The notes beneath the pieces were generated by a model. That model was not told the DNA's origin. It searched no databases and worked only from the letters and a program-made list of their open reading frames with translations. This document shows positions 31,007-38,808 of a stretch of DNA of 51,219 nucleotides, piece after piece. This stretch comes from a virus: the IMG/VR virus record IMGVR_UViG_3300024964_000003, positions 1 to 51,219 of that record; one strand, written 5' to 3'. Made by a program: the position numbers and the translations under genes. The stretch's first letter is position 1. Every line of letters begins with the position of its first letter.

Positions 31007-31275
31007 AGGTAGTCTTCCGTGTCGAATGCAATGTTGGGGAAGGCTTCGTGGAAATCACACTCGACAGCATGCCATTCATTCCAATGCAAGGCATGCGTAT
31101 CGCCCCTCATCCAGACGCAGACGCACTCGAAGTTGATGAGGTCTTTTGGCTGGCCTCAGATCCAGACACGCTGGAAGTATGGCTGGTCGAAGACGGCGAC
31201 GATGTTTCGTCATGGGCCTACTTCAAGAAGCAGGGCTACAAAAAAGGAACTCCACCCGTCAGGAGCGCGGCATGA
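31003..31275 (+). CDS. Small acidic early protein (90 aa), unknown
   Basis: MKVVFRVECNVGEGFVEITL begins a compact beta-rich acidic protein (DEVFWLASDPDTLEVWLVED) with basic end (YFKKQGYKKGTPP). Start and stop overlap adjacent genes by four bases, the dominant style of this operon. No recognised domain. Confidence 0.6.
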   Translation: MKVVFRVECNVGEGFVEITLDSMPFIPMQGMRIAPHPDADALEVDEVFWLASDPDTLEVWLVEDGDDVSSWAYFKKQGYKKGTPPVRSAA

Positions 31276-31487
31276 ACGCCCGTCTCCACCCCACCCTGGC
31301 AGCCGCCATGCTCGCCATGGCCCCGCCCTCTTCCGTAGTGCACCAGATCGTGAGCGAAGACCGCGCGCTGCATGCTGATCTGGACTACCTGAACAAACTG
31401 AACGACGGGACGTTTGACCGCCGCCGCAATGAAGCCGCTCTGCGTGCGCAGATTGAGCGGCAGGGTGTGACTGGGGGTGTTCTGTGA
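31272..31487 (+). CDS. Small early protein (71 aa), unknown
   Basis: Coupled start (ATGA) at 31272 gives MNARLHPTLAAAMLAMAPPS, a short hydrophobic N-terminus that might be a weak anchor, then a charged helical region (DLDYLNKLNDGTFDRRRNEA) and VTGGVL at the end. Unknown function. Confidence 0.55.
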   Translation: MNARLHPTLAAAMLAMAPPSSVVHQIVSEDRALHADLDYLNKLNDGTFDRRRNEAALRAQIERQGVTGGVL

Positions 31488-31753
31488 CCGTGACCACTGA
31501 AACAGCAACGGTGTTCCGTGGAGGTGGCCGCCGCTGGTTCACAAAGACATCCGCCGTCAATGCAGAGGCAAAGGCCTGCTGGCGGTTTGTCACCACGCAG
31601 AAGGATCGCTGCGACTGCGATACCAAGACACCAAGCATGGACGAATTGATCGAGTATGGCGAATACATCTGCGAACTCCATCAGTACGACAACCCAGTCC
31701 GCAAGCGCTATCTGCGCTTCGCAAAACACTGCATTGCACGGAGCTCCACATGA
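31484..31753 (+). CDS. Small early protein with GTG start (89 aa), unknown
   Basis: GTG start overlapping the previous stop (GTGA). The protein begins MTVTTETATVFRGGGRRWFT and contains CRFVTTQKDRCDCD-like Cys residues (CW..., RCDCD) followed by a helical part (MDELIEYGEYICELHQYDNP). Unknown; possible metal binding. Confidence 0.55.
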   Translation: MTVTTETATVFRGGGRRWFTKTSAVNAEAKACWRFVTTQKDRCDCDTKTPSMDELIEYGEYICELHQYDNPVRKRYLRFAKHCIARSST

Positions 31754-31893
31754 CCCGCATCTACCTAATCGACGGCCTGAGCATCCTCGACGCGAAGTTG
31801 GTCCAACCCGCCTACTTCTGGCCTGCCGTGATGTTCACCCTGTTCATCGCCCTGCCTTGCCTGGCATCTTCTGTTGATGGAGCGCTGCAATGA
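31750..31893 (+). CDS. Very small membrane protein (47 aa)
   Basis: Coupled start and stop (ATGA at both ends) bracket MTRIYLIDGLSILDAKLVQP followed by one membrane span (FWPAVMFTLFIALPCLASS). It fills the gap between two translated genes exactly, which supports expression. Function unknown. Confidence 0.55.
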   Translation: MTRIYLIDGLSILDAKLVQPAYFWPAVMFTLFIALPCLASSVDGALQ

Positions 31894-32129
31894 CTACTAA
31901 AGACACAGGCGGTACAGCGTTTCCAACGCAAATGCGCGTTTATAAGGCGGGATATTCGACAAGCGAGTTTGAACCTGTCGGCGGTATGACCATGCGCGAC
32001 TACTTTGCAGCGAAGGCTATCGAAGGCGCATGCAATGGCAATGGTGGGCTTCCTGATATCGGGTATCTCACCATTGTCGCAGAGCGCGCTTATCAAATGG
32101 CAGACGCAATGATTGAGGCAAGGAAATGA
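31890..32129 (+). CDS. Small conserved phage protein (79 aa)
   Basis: MTTKDTGGTAFPTQMRVYKA, then GGMTMRDYFAAKAIEGACNG and a terminal helix (IVAERAYQMADAMIEARK). The 'GMTxRDYFAAKA' block is a common hallmark of small phage proteins of unknown function in early regions. ATGA overlaps at both ends. Confidence 0.65.
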   Translation: MTTKDTGGTAFPTQMRVYKAGYSTSEFEPVGGMTMRDYFAAKAIEGACNGNGGLPDIGYLTIVAERAYQMADAMIEARK

Positions 32130-32326
32130 GCGCCCCATACCACACCGCTAAGTGCGCCGGCCAGCCCGGATGCCGCTGCATTGCCGACCACCAGCAATGG
32201 GAGGCTGAATGCAATGAGCCTCCAGCTACACATTTCTTTGGCTACCTGTTCGTGATCGTTGTCGTTTACGCCCTCATCGTCTATGCATTCTGGGGCGATG
32301 CGATTGCAAATTTCATCGCCAACTGA
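32126..32326 (+). CDS. Small membrane protein with Cys-rich head (66 aa)
   Basis: MSAPYHTAKCAGQPGCRCIA is a short Cys-containing N-terminus; the C-terminal half is one membrane span (FFGYLFVIVVVYALIVYAFW). Coupled start. It is followed by about 100 bases in which I see no gene. Confidence 0.55.
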   Translation: MSAPYHTAKCAGQPGCRCIADHQQWEAECNEPPATHFFGYLFVIVVVYALIVYAFWGDAIANFIAN

Positions 32327-32422
32327 CATGAAAACCGCTCTCTGCCTTTACCGAATTTACCGCCACTGCAATGGTCCCTTTGTTGCAGCACTTTTAACCA
32401 TTCAAACCATGAGGAAAACGAA

Positions 32423-32731
32423 ATGAAACACACGAAACAGATGTACGCGCATTGGAAGCAAAGCTTCAACGGAAAAGACGACTTCTCACTGTTCCCGTTC
32501 GACATGAGTAGCTGCGGCTACGTTCTGATCGGCACGCAAATGATTGATTTTGAAGTGCCCGACGACTTCAATCCCGTGCCAATTCAGATTGACATGCTGG
32601 AAGCAGAAAAGAAAAAGGCGATGGAGGAATTCAATCTCCGCGTTGCAAGGATCAATGATCAGATTAGCAAGTTGCAGAGCCTGGAGTTTTCTGGCGACGT
32701 GGTTGATGCGGAGGTGCCAAATGGCCAATGA
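32423..32731 (+). CDS. Small protein upstream of recT (102 aa)
   Basis: GAGGA seven bases upstream supports MKHTKQMYAHWKQSFNGKDD. The first half is beta-like (YVLIGTQMIDFEVPDDFNP), the second a coiled-coil (MLEAEKKKAMEEFNLRVARI). The end overlaps the recT start by 11 bases. It may be an accessory of the recombination pair; unknown. Confidence 0.6.
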   Translation: MKHTKQMYAHWKQSFNGKDDFSLFPFDMSSCGYVLIGTQMIDFEVPDDFNPVPIQIDMLEAEKKKAMEEFNLRVARINDQISKLQSLEFSGDVVDAEVPNGQ

Positions 32732-33821
32732 ACTAGCCCTGCTCTCCGAAGCAGTCTACGCACTGCGCGAGAACTTCACCACCGTAGCTGTAGACCGCGG
32801 CATCAACTTCGACAAGGAAGCTGGATTCGCACTCCAGATCCTTGGCAGCTCTGACTTCATGATGAACGCCGCCATGAACAACCGCCAGTCGGTTGAGAAC
32901 GCAGTCACCAACGTGGCCGCAATCGGCATCAGTCTGAACCCAGCTTTGAAGCAAGCCTACTTGGTCGTGCGCAAGGGCGTCATCTGCCTGGACTTGAGCT
33001 ACATGGGCCTGATCCACCTGGCGATCAGCACCGGGTCAATCCTCTGGGCACAAGCCAATGTCGTGCGTGAGCATGACAACTTCATTGTCAACGGGTTTGA
33101 CAAGCCGCCTACCCACGGTCATGACCCATTCGCCGGGGCAGAGGCACGCGGGCGCATCAAGGGTGCCTATGTCGTGGTCAAGACCTGCGACGGCGAGTAC
33201 CTGACCCACACGATGGACATTGACAGTATCTACTCCATCCGGGACCGCTCGGAAGCATGGAAGTCGTTTCAAGCCGGCAAGGCCAAGTCTGCAGGACCGT
33301 GGGCCAGCGATGAAATCGAAATGATCAAGAAGACCGTTGTCAAGCAGGCGCAGAAGTACTGGCCCAAGACCGACAAGAACGACCGCGTGGAACAGGCAAT
33401 CGCCCATCTGAACACCGAAGGCGGCGAAGGCTTCGAGCCAATCAACAACACCGGGTCAAAGTTCGACTCCGGCAAGCTGCAGAAGTGGATCGACCAGGCG
33501 CAAACCGCAAACAACGATGTTGCTCTGTCAACCATCTGGACCAAGGGACTCGCTGAAATCAAGCCATCCAAGGACATGGCCGCATACAACAAGTTCAAAG
33601 AGGCTGTTGTAGCGCGTGGCTCATATCTGAAAGCGAACGCGCCTGTTGACGTGACTCCAAAGCCAAAGACCTTCGAACAGGTCATGGAAGCGCTTTGCAA
33701 AGTCACAAGCATCGAGCAACTACACGAAGTCGGTGTACTGCTAGATGACTTCCCTGGCGAACAGCAAACCATGCTGTACGACAAATACGACGAACTCAAA
33801 GCAACTCTGGAGGCAGCATGA
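32721..33821 (+). CDS. recT: RecT-family single-strand annealing protein
   Basis: GGAGGT six bases upstream selects [20 protein letters not shown] (366 residues). RecT features: [40 protein letters not shown], and the conserved [20 protein letters not shown]. The C-terminal third is a variable tail. It anneals homologous single strands exposed by the exonuclease encoded next to it, with NinB and RusA from the opposite operon. The next gene starts four bases before its stop. Confidence 0.88.
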   Translation: MANELALLSEAVYALRENFTTVAVDRGINFDKEAGFALQILGSSDFMMNAAMNNRQSVENAVTNVAAIGISLNPALKQAYLVVRKGVICLDLSYMGLIHLAISTGSILWAQANVVREHDNFIVNGFDKPPTHGHDPFAGAEARGRIKGAYVVVKTCDGEYLTHTMDIDSIYSIRDRSEAWKSFQAGKAKSAGPWASDEIEMIKKTVVKQAQKYWPKTDKNDRVEQAIAHLNTEGGEGFEPINNTGSKFDSGKLQKWIDQAQTANNDVALSTIWTKGLAEIKPSKDMAAYNKFKEAVVARGSYLKANAPVDVTPKPKTFEQVMEALCKVTSIEQLHEVGVLLDDFPGEQQTMLYDKYDELKATLEAA

Positions 33822-34507
33822 TTTACAGCACAGCACCACAAGGCAGCCCAATTTGGCTCGAACTGCGCCGGGGCCGCATCACCGGGTCGAAGTTCAAGTC
33901 TGCGCGCGACTTCACCAAGGCTGGAAAGCCGTCTGCGAAACGTACCCTGTACGCCTATGACGTTGCACGGGAGCGCTTTGGCGGCAAGGCCGAAAGCAAC
34001 TTCCAGACGTATGCCATGAAGGCCGGACAGGAGCAGGAGCCATTCGCCCGCCAAGCCTACGAAACCACCACGGGGCATATCGTCCATGAGGTTGGCTTTG
34101 CGATGACCGAATGCGGCATGTTCGGGCTCAGTCCAGACGGTGAGGTCCGCACCGACCCGCAAGGCCTTGGCGGCGTCGAAATCAAGATGATGTTTGGCAG
34201 TGAAAACCTGTTCAGCACCGTTATCGAAGAAGACTACAGCGAGTACATCGATCAGTGCTTGGGCTACATGCTGTTTCTCGATTGGCAGTGGGTTGACCTG
34301 TGTCTGTGGGCGCCAGACCTTGAAGAAAAGGGTCTTGGGCTGGTCATTCACCGCATCAACCGCAAAGACAACATCGAAGCAATCGCCAAGCTGAAATCTG
34401 ACCTTGACGACTTCGCAGCCCTGGTGCGCGAGTACGAAGCCAAGTTGATCGCCAAAGCCGCCTTGAATGTTGCCGCTCTCGTTCACCCCGAGCTGCAGGC
34501 CGCCTAA
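33818..34507 (+). CDS. YqaJ/lambda-type recombination exonuclease
   Basis: A 229-residue nuclease of the lambda exonuclease fold: [18 protein letters not shown] at the N-terminus, [14 protein letters not shown] (about 69-82), FGLSPDGEV (Asp107) and the catalytic VEIKM (Glu121, Lys123), then [19 protein letters not shown]. It degrades 5' ends of double-stranded DNA to feed the annealase. Overlap with recT by four bases supports a functional pair. Confidence 0.87.
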   Translation: MIYSTAPQGSPIWLELRRGRITGSKFKSARDFTKAGKPSAKRTLYAYDVARERFGGKAESNFQTYAMKAGQEQEPFARQAYETTTGHIVHEVGFAMTECGMFGLSPDGEVRTDPQGLGGVEIKMMFGSENLFSTVIEEDYSEYIDQCLGYMLFLDWQWVDLCLWAPDLEEKGLGLVIHRINRKDNIEAIAKLKSDLDDFAALVREYEAKLIAKAALNVAALVHPELQAA

Positions 34508-34509
34508 CC

Positions 34510-34767
34510 ATGCGTATCCAATCCGAACACACCATGGTCATGAATCTTCGCGACAGCGAAATTGATGCCATGCGAGAAATTGTCCGCCTAGCCCATGAAC
34601 GCTTAGCCAGTGCTCCGAAGACTCAGTTCCACGGCTGTCCACTGCAACGTCAAGCTGGGTTAGTTGGCCCGCAGTTGATCGAAGTGGTCGATCTGATTGA
34701 TCACATGTCCCGTGTGATGAATGTGAGATTGACTACGCCAGTTTCCTATCCCATTGCCACTACCTGA
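34510..34767 (+). CDS. Small protein after exonuclease (85 aa)
   Basis: [20 protein letters not shown] begins a helical protein ([39 protein letters not shown]). It lies two bases after the exonuclease stop with no strong ribosome site, so translation is presumably coupled. Unknown. Confidence 0.55.
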   Translation: MRIQSEHTMVMNLRDSEIDAMREIVRLAHERLASAPKTQFHGCPLQRQAGLVGPQLIEVVDLIDHMSRVMNVRLTTPVSYPIATT

Positions 34768-34778
34768 AAGCCACCACC

Positions 34779-35429
34779 ATGAAGTTTGAATTCCCATATC
34801 TGACCAAGGCCAAGCTCAGCTCTGTCAACGTTCGCTCCGAAAAGCACGGCCCCGAGCTGGTTCCAGCCGTTGATCTGAAGATCGTTGTCGACTCCAGCAA
34901 TGACATCCTGGACAAGTTCCATCCCGATCTGAAACAGGCCCTGTATTTCAAGGCGCAAGTCGATGATGATCAGGAAGAACTCGAAGGCATCGAGCCAGTC
35001 ACTAGTCTGCCAAACCTGAAGTTCCCCCGGCTCGATAGTCCGCTCAAATGGGACCATGCTGGATCAGGCTACCGGCTGGATATTGACTTCGGCCTGGGCG
35101 GATCGTCCAACCTGGTGATGTTCGGCTGCGAGGTCAACAACGTATCGCTGTGCCCAAAAGAAGGCGGGACCGTTGAGGTTTCATTCCGCGTGCAAATCTC
35201 TGACGTTGAAGAAACCATCATCGGTAAATTGGCAACGCTCTGCCAGCACGAAATCAGCATCATCCTGACGCCGCCGACAGTCGAAGAAGTCGCGCCCATT
35301 CTTGACTCCATGGAAAGCCCGTTCATCAATCAGGCGGAACTGGATGCGGACGATAGCGACGAACCTGTCAACCCGTTCCCGCAGACGCCTGAAGAAGCGC
35401 TGGCGGCCGGTGTTGGGGCTGAAGACTGA
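34779..35429 (+). CDS. Recombination-region protein (216 aa), unknown
   Basis: MKFEFPYLTKAKLSSVNVRS, then a beta-rich body (AVDLKIVVDSSNDI; YRLDIDFGLGGSSNLVMFGC; GGTVEVSFRVQISDVEETII) and an acidic, Pro-rich tail (DADDSDEPVNPFPQTPEEAL). The acidic C-terminal tail is reminiscent of single-stranded-DNA-binding proteins that recruit partners through acidic tips, but the fold is not recognised. Position beside recT and the exonuclease suggests recombination or replication. Confidence 0.6.
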   Translation: MKFEFPYLTKAKLSSVNVRSEKHGPELVPAVDLKIVVDSSNDILDKFHPDLKQALYFKAQVDDDQEELEGIEPVTSLPNLKFPRLDSPLKWDHAGSGYRLDIDFGLGGSSNLVMFGCEVNNVSLCPKEGGTVEVSFRVQISDVEETIIGKLATLCQHEISIILTPPTVEEVAPILDSMESPFINQAELDADDSDEPVNPFPQTPEEALAAGVGAED

Positions 35430-35434
35430 ACGCC

Positions 35435-37645
35435 ATGGAAGACCAAACCTTCTACAACGAAATTGACCCTGACGCCGCCGCATGGCTGCGCGAGTTGATC
35501 GCAGAAGGCCATATCGCCCCCGGAATTGTTGACGAACGGAGCATTGAAGATGTACGACCAGATGAGCTTACTGGATTTACCCAGTGTCACTTCTTTGCCG
35601 GCATTGGAATCTGGAGCCTTGCCCTGCGCGCGGCCGGCATCCCCGATGACTATCCCATCTGGACCGGATCATGCCCTTGCCAGCCTTTCAGCTCGGCAGG
35701 CAAAGGATCCGGAGAAAACGACAAACGCCATTTGTGGCCTGTCTTTGCAAAACTCATTGATGCCTGTAGACCACCCGCCATTCTCGGAGAGCAAGTCGCC
35801 AGCAACCTTATTACCGGGAAGCGAGTCTCTGCGCATTTGCAGCGACTGTGGGAGCGAAAAGCCCGACTCGGAGTTCTCGCTGACTGGCTGGAAAAAGACC
35901 TATCGGTCGCTCTGCAAGGTATGCCGCAACAAAGCGGCGCGGGAACTGCATCAAATGCGCAAGGGTTCAACATCAAGTCGGGCTTCCCAGTTGGTGGCCG
36001 GGGCCAAATCCCGAGCGGCCATGAAGGGATTACCGTTCGATCTGACTGTATCGTGGGTGCAGAAAGCGCTCGACTCTGGAGTATGCGAGGCCACTGGAAT
36101 CCCGTTCGACATGGCGACAAAACGGGGTTGGAATACTCCTTCTCTGGATCAGACGCAAGCCGGGAAGGGTTACACGCTCCAGAACACGCGGGTGGTCTTG
36201 TTCGGCTTGAACGCGGCCTGCGGGACTTGGGGGGAGAACAGGGTGATCGAGATGGCCAATGCCATCATGAAGCGCCGGCGAGAGCGATCAAACGAGCTTC
36301 AGAAGCGACTGACCGAGAACTTGAAAAAGAAGACGGCGGAGCTTGGATCGACACTTTACAACTTGACCTGGAAGGAATGGACTACTCCTTCTGCTGTATC
36401 CCGTTCCCGACTGCGGGCGTCGGTGGGCCGCACATCCGCGACCGGCTCTATTGGGGAGCCTTTGCAGCAGAGCAAAAGGTCGACGGAAGAGGACCAGCAG
36501 CTCGAGCTAGGAGACTTGTTGAAAAAAACGAGCGGTACGCACAAATCCGGCGAGATGTCATGTGCCACTACGGCGGACCTGAGCCAAAGTGCAATTGCTG
36601 TGGCGAGTGGCGGTATGAATTCCTTGCACTTGACCACATCAACGGTGGAGGATCTGCAGAAAAGCGTGAATTTGGATCAAGAGGTCGGTGGCGACAAATA
36701 CAGCTCGCAGGATACCCACCAAGCTACCAGGTACTGTGCCACAACTGCAACCAAGCCAAGCACATTCTTGGAGTCTGCCCGCATGTCACTGAGCGGGTGG
36801 GTGACACCGGCAGCAAGGGACTACAAGGACACGGAAGGAATGGCGACCACGGGCACCAACCCGGATGGCTCGACACGCTCACGGCTGGACCAATTGCTGC
36901 GGCAGGCGAGTTTGGCAGGCTGGCCAACCTGTCGGGAATCGGACGGCGAGAAGAACGTGCGGACGTTGGAGGGCGCGCTGTCGGAAATGGAGCGCAAGGG
37001 CTCTCCGCAGGACTTGTGCATGAGCGCAGTGTTGACGGGCTGGGGCACACCGACAGCCAGCGAACCGGGTGGGACGGGCGAGCAGTATCTGGCCAGATCA
37101 CAGGGCAAGACCGGCAACACCTTCCCGTCGATACTCACGCATCAGGTTGCGATGGCAGGTTGGCCATCCCCGGGAGCGAACGACACGACGGGCGCGGAAC
37201 AGCGGGAACAGCGGTCAGCGGGCGGTCTAATGTTGCGGGACATTCCTCACCTGTTGACGGGATGGCCGACTCCGACATCAACGGACGCCAACCGCGGTGG
37301 ACTTCCACCTCGCCCGCAGGATACAGGGATACCGCTCACACAAATGGTAGCGCTGGCCGGCCCGGCCCGGTTAACGGTTTCTGGCGAGATGCTGATTGGC
37401 TCCACTGCCGCGATGGCAAGTGGCGGCCAGTTGAACCCGGCACACAGCCGCTGGCTTATGGGTTTCCCCGAAGCATGGGCGACCTGTCACCCGAACTACA
37501 GCGACTGGCAGCAGTGGCAGGACTTTCTAAGGCTTCACTCAAGCGCGCAAAGCAGTTCCGAGTCGGAAGCCTCCGAGGTTATGGAAACGCCATCAACGCA
37601 ATAGCTGCACAGGCATTCATTGAATCAATTTTGGAACCATCATGA
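35435..37645 (+). CDS. C5 cytosine DNA methyltransferase carrying inserted HNH segment (frame 1)
   Basis: A 736-residue frame with C5-methyltransferase motifs: I (HFFAGIGIW, 52-60), IV with the catalytic Cys (SCPCQPFS, 79-86), VI variant (GEQV, 118-121), VIII (PHIRDRLYW, 332-340), and X (RGYGNAI, 714-720). Between VI and VIII, residues about 124-300 are a non-homologous filler matching an HNH insertion read in the other frame. Residues about 360-450 are an HNH endonuclease read in this frame (Cys386, Cys389, Asp400-His401, Cys435, Cys438). About 2,055 bases also encode the gene at 35550-37604 in a second frame. Confidence 0.85.
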   Translation: MEDQTFYNEIDPDAAAWLRELIAEGHIAPGIVDERSIEDVRPDELTGFTQCHFFAGIGIWSLALRAAGIPDDYPIWTGSCPCQPFSSAGKGSGENDKRHLWPVFAKLIDACRPPAILGEQVASNLITGKRVSAHLQRLWERKARLGVLADWLEKDLSVALQGMPQQSGAGTASNAQGFNIKSGFPVGGRGQIPSGHEGITVRSDCIVGAESARLWSMRGHWNPVRHGDKTGLEYSFSGSDASREGLHAPEHAGGLVRLERGLRDLGGEQGDRDGQCHHEAPARAIKRASEATDRELEKEDGGAWIDTLQLDLEGMDYSFCCIPFPTAGVGGPHIRDRLYWGAFAAEQKVDGRGPAARARRLVEKNERYAQIRRDVMCHYGGPEPKCNCCGEWRYEFLALDHINGGGSAEKREFGSRGRWRQIQLAGYPPSYQVLCHNCNQAKHILGVCPHVTERVGDTGSKGLQGHGRNGDHGHQPGWLDTLTAGPIAAAGEFGRLANLSGIGRREERADVGGRAVGNGAQGLSAGLVHERSVDGLGHTDSQRTGWDGRAVSGQITGQDRQHLPVDTHASGCDGRLAIPGSERHDGRGTAGTAVSGRSNVAGHSSPVDGMADSDINGRQPRWTSTSPAGYRDTAHTNGSAGRPGPVNGFWRDADWLHCRDGKWRPVEPGTQPLAYGFPRSMGDLSPELQRLAAVAGLSKASLKRAKQFRVGSLRGYGNAINAIAAQAFIESILEPS
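35550..37604 (+). CDS. Overlapping second-frame protein with WPTP repeats (frame 2)
   Basis: GGAG eight bases upstream of ATG 35550 supports a 684-residue protein within the methyltransferase gene. Credible protein features: MYDQMSLLDLP start; LYNLTWKEWTTPS; repeated GW(V/G/P)TP(A/T/S) blocks (GWVTPAARDYKDT, GWGTPTASEPGGT, GWPTPTSTDANRGG); PARLTVSGEMLIGS; and GGQLNPAHSRWLMGFPEAW near 625-640, a set found together in phage proteins beside cytosine methyltransferases. Residues about 88-250 are an HNH insertion: a Cys-x2-Cys pair at 97/100, another at 122/125, then GVCEATGIPF and NTRVVLFGLN. Function unknown; DNA-modification related by association. Confidence 0.7.
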   Translation: MYDQMSLLDLPSVTSLPALESGALPCARPASPMTIPSGPDHALASLSARQAKDPEKTTNAICGLSLQNSLMPVDHPPFSESKSPATLLPGSESLRICSDCGSEKPDSEFSLTGWKKTYRSLCKVCRNKAARELHQMRKGSTSSRASQLVAGAKSRAAMKGLPFDLTVSWVQKALDSGVCEATGIPFDMATKRGWNTPSLDQTQAGKGYTLQNTRVVLFGLNAACGTWGENRVIEMANAIMKRRRERSNELQKRLTENLKKKTAELGSTLYNLTWKEWTTPSAVSRSRLRASVGRTSATGSIGEPLQQSKRSTEEDQQLELGDLLKKTSGTHKSGEMSCATTADLSQSAIAVASGGMNSLHLTTSTVEDLQKSVNLDQEVGGDKYSSQDTHQATRYCATTATKPSTFLESARMSLSGWVTPAARDYKDTEGMATTGTNPDGSTRSRLDQLLRQASLAGWPTCRESDGEKNVRTLEGALSEMERKGSPQDLCMSAVLTGWGTPTASEPGGTGEQYLARSQGKTGNTFPSILTHQVAMAGWPSPGANDTTGAEQREQRSAGGLMLRDIPHLLTGWPTPTSTDANRGGLPPRPQDTGIPLTQMVALAGPARLTVSGEMLIGSTAAMASGGQLNPAHSRWLMGFPEAWATCHPNYSDWQQWQDFLRLHSSAQSSSESEASEVMETPSTQ
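35804..36334 (+). mobile_element. HNH homing-endonuclease insertion A (coded in frame 2)
   Basis: Frame 1 loses methyltransferase similarity after GEQVAS and regains it at GGAWIDTLQLDLE. Frame 2 over the same bases is a two-part HNH protein: zinc ribbon (CSDCGSEKPDSEFSLTGWKK) and core (GVCEATGIPF, then TPSLDQ, then NTRVVLFGLNAACG). Boundaries are estimated to within about 20 bases. Length is close to 530 and must be a multiple of three, and free of stops in two frames, to keep both host genes open. Confidence 0.65.
36500..36790 (+). mobile_element. HNH homing-endonuclease insertion B (coded in frame 1)
   Basis: Frame 1 contains CHYGGPEPKCNCCGEWRYEF, then LALDHINGGGSAEKREF and SYQVLCHNCNQAKHILGVCP, a complete zinc-bound HNH module. 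It lies just after methyltransferase motif VIII. Frame 2 over the same bases is low-similarity Ser/Thr filler without stops. Edges are approximate. This insertion uses the opposite frame to insertion A. Confidence 0.65.
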
Positions 37646-38106
37646 AGACCGCATACAGAACCGCCAGCCACGCCAAACGCCGCTGGCAATCTGACCCCTT
37701 TGCCATCTACAAAGCAGTAGCCCGCACCACCGGATTCAACCAGGACGAACAAGTTCAGTGCGCCCTGCCCGTTCGCCTTGCCTGGGATGCACTGCGCAAT
37801 GGGACGGCATCAGGCGACGACATTGCAACCCTGACCGATGTGATCGCCATCTGCATCGTCGCCAGTGAGCGGATGGACGCTCTGGTTCAGGAAACGTGCG
37901 ATGCCGCGCGGATCGCCATGAGCAAAGTCGCAGACCGCTATCACCGCGTGAAGCGCTGGGGCGTGGATGCCAATGCCCTGCGAGACATTCCGCCGATTGT
38001 GGATCTGTACGAAGAGCTATTGCGCAATGCAACTGGCGGGCAGATGGAGCAGTGGGTGGGCGCCGTTCATGCCGTGAAGGGCCGGATGCAGGGAGTGGCG
38101 GCGTGA
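37642..38106 (+). CDS. Conserved early phage protein (154 aa)
   Basis: Coupled start (ATGA with the methyltransferase stop): MKTAYRTASHAKRRWQSDPF, then LPVRLAWDALRNGTASGDDI and a helical remainder (VIAICIVASERMDALVQETC; YEELLRNATGGQMEQWVGAV). The size and pattern match a widespread Burkholderiales phage protein of unknown function. No catalytic motif. Confidence 0.65.
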   Translation: MKTAYRTASHAKRRWQSDPFAIYKAVARTTGFNQDEQVQCALPVRLAWDALRNGTASGDDIATLTDVIAICIVASERMDALVQETCDAARIAMSKVADRYHRVKRWGVDANALRDIPPIVDLYEELLRNATGGQMEQWVGAVHAVKGRMQGVAA

Positions 38107-38228
38107 CCACCAAAGAACGCACCTGCGAGCAAGGCTGCAACGGTTGCGAAGAGTGCACCGACTACGACGACGAAGACACAGAGTGCCCGCGCTGTCACGG
38201 TGATGGCCGCGACCCGTGGAATGACTAA
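38103..38228 (+). CDS. Small Cys-rich zinc-finger protein (41 aa)
   Basis: GTG start overlapping the previous stop (GTGA). The 41 residues contain CEQGCNGCEEC and, after an acidic linker, CPRCHGDGRDPWND. This is a DnaJ-like Cys-x-x-Cys-x-G-x-G knuckle plus a second cluster. Possibly nucleic-acid or protein binding. Confidence 0.6.
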   Translation: MTTKERTCEQGCNGCEECTDYDDEDTECPRCHGDGRDPWND

Positions 38229-38266
38229 CTTTTTGTGTGCCCACTTTGCCAAGGAGAGCAAACACC

Positions 38267-38632
38267 ATGACCACCAAAGACGAGGCCGAGAGGCTGGCAA
38301 AGCTGCAAGAGAACAACGACTACAGCGAACCGCTGACAACCGCCGCACTTCTGCGCTCCCAAGCAGCGGAGATTGAACGGCTTACGGGAATCCTTACCAT
38401 GAATGAAATGGCCTACAACAATAACAAGTTTGTGCTTGACCAAGAGGTTGCCGCAAACGAAGCCCTGCGCACAGCGAACGCCAAGCTGGTGCAGGATTTA
38501 GATGCAGTACACGATGTGCTGCTGGATATAGGCCACAAGGCGCACGACGCGTCTACTGGTCCCGCCGTTCCTGATGTTCTGTGGGAGATTCGTGCAATGG
38601 CCTACGACGCCATCAAACAAGGAGAACAATGA
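38267..38632 (+). CDS. Coiled-coil accessory protein (121 aa)
   Basis: GGAG nine bases upstream supports MTTKDEAERLAKLQENNDYS at 38267. A coiled-coil centre (QAAEIERLTGILTMNEMAYN; ANEALRTANAKLVQDLDAVH) and end IRAMAYDAIKQGEQ. The terminal codons overlap an 18-base repeat that also carries the ribosome site for the next gene. Similar tails are common in modular small phage genes. Confidence 0.6.
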   Translation: MTTKDEAERLAKLQENNDYSEPLTTAALLRSQAAEIERLTGILTMNEMAYNNNKFVLDQEVAANEALRTANAKLVQDLDAVHDVLLDIGHKAHDASTGPAVPDVLWEIRAMAYDAIKQGEQ

Positions 38633-38808
38633 TGATGCTTTTCAAAGGAGATATTGCCGACGTTGACTTTCGCTTTGTTACTACGGATGAAACCACAACA
38701 CAGATTCCAAAGTTGCAATACCGAAAACTGGTCGGTGTGAATGACTTTGGGTGCCGGTGGAGTCCATGGACTGATGTTCCGCTGGTCGTAATCAAACAAG
38801 GAGAACAA
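38612..38808 (+). repeat. 18-bp direct repeat carrying a ribosome site (two copies)
   Basis: ATCAAACAAGGAGAACAA occurs exactly at 38612-38629 and 38791-38808. Each copy encodes IKQGE(Q) at the end of one gene and supplies the AAGGAG ribosome site of the next. It may be a recombination seam for swapping small genes. Confidence 0.75.

Noticed and set aside
33269-34486. 405-codon minus-strand frame
   Set aside because: Antisense to recT and the exonuclease, both with clear motifs; a shadow frame.
35804-36790. Inteins in the methyltransferase
   Set aside because: No Cys/Ser splice start, no terminal His-Asn with following Cys/Ser/Thr, and one insert is coded in the other frame.
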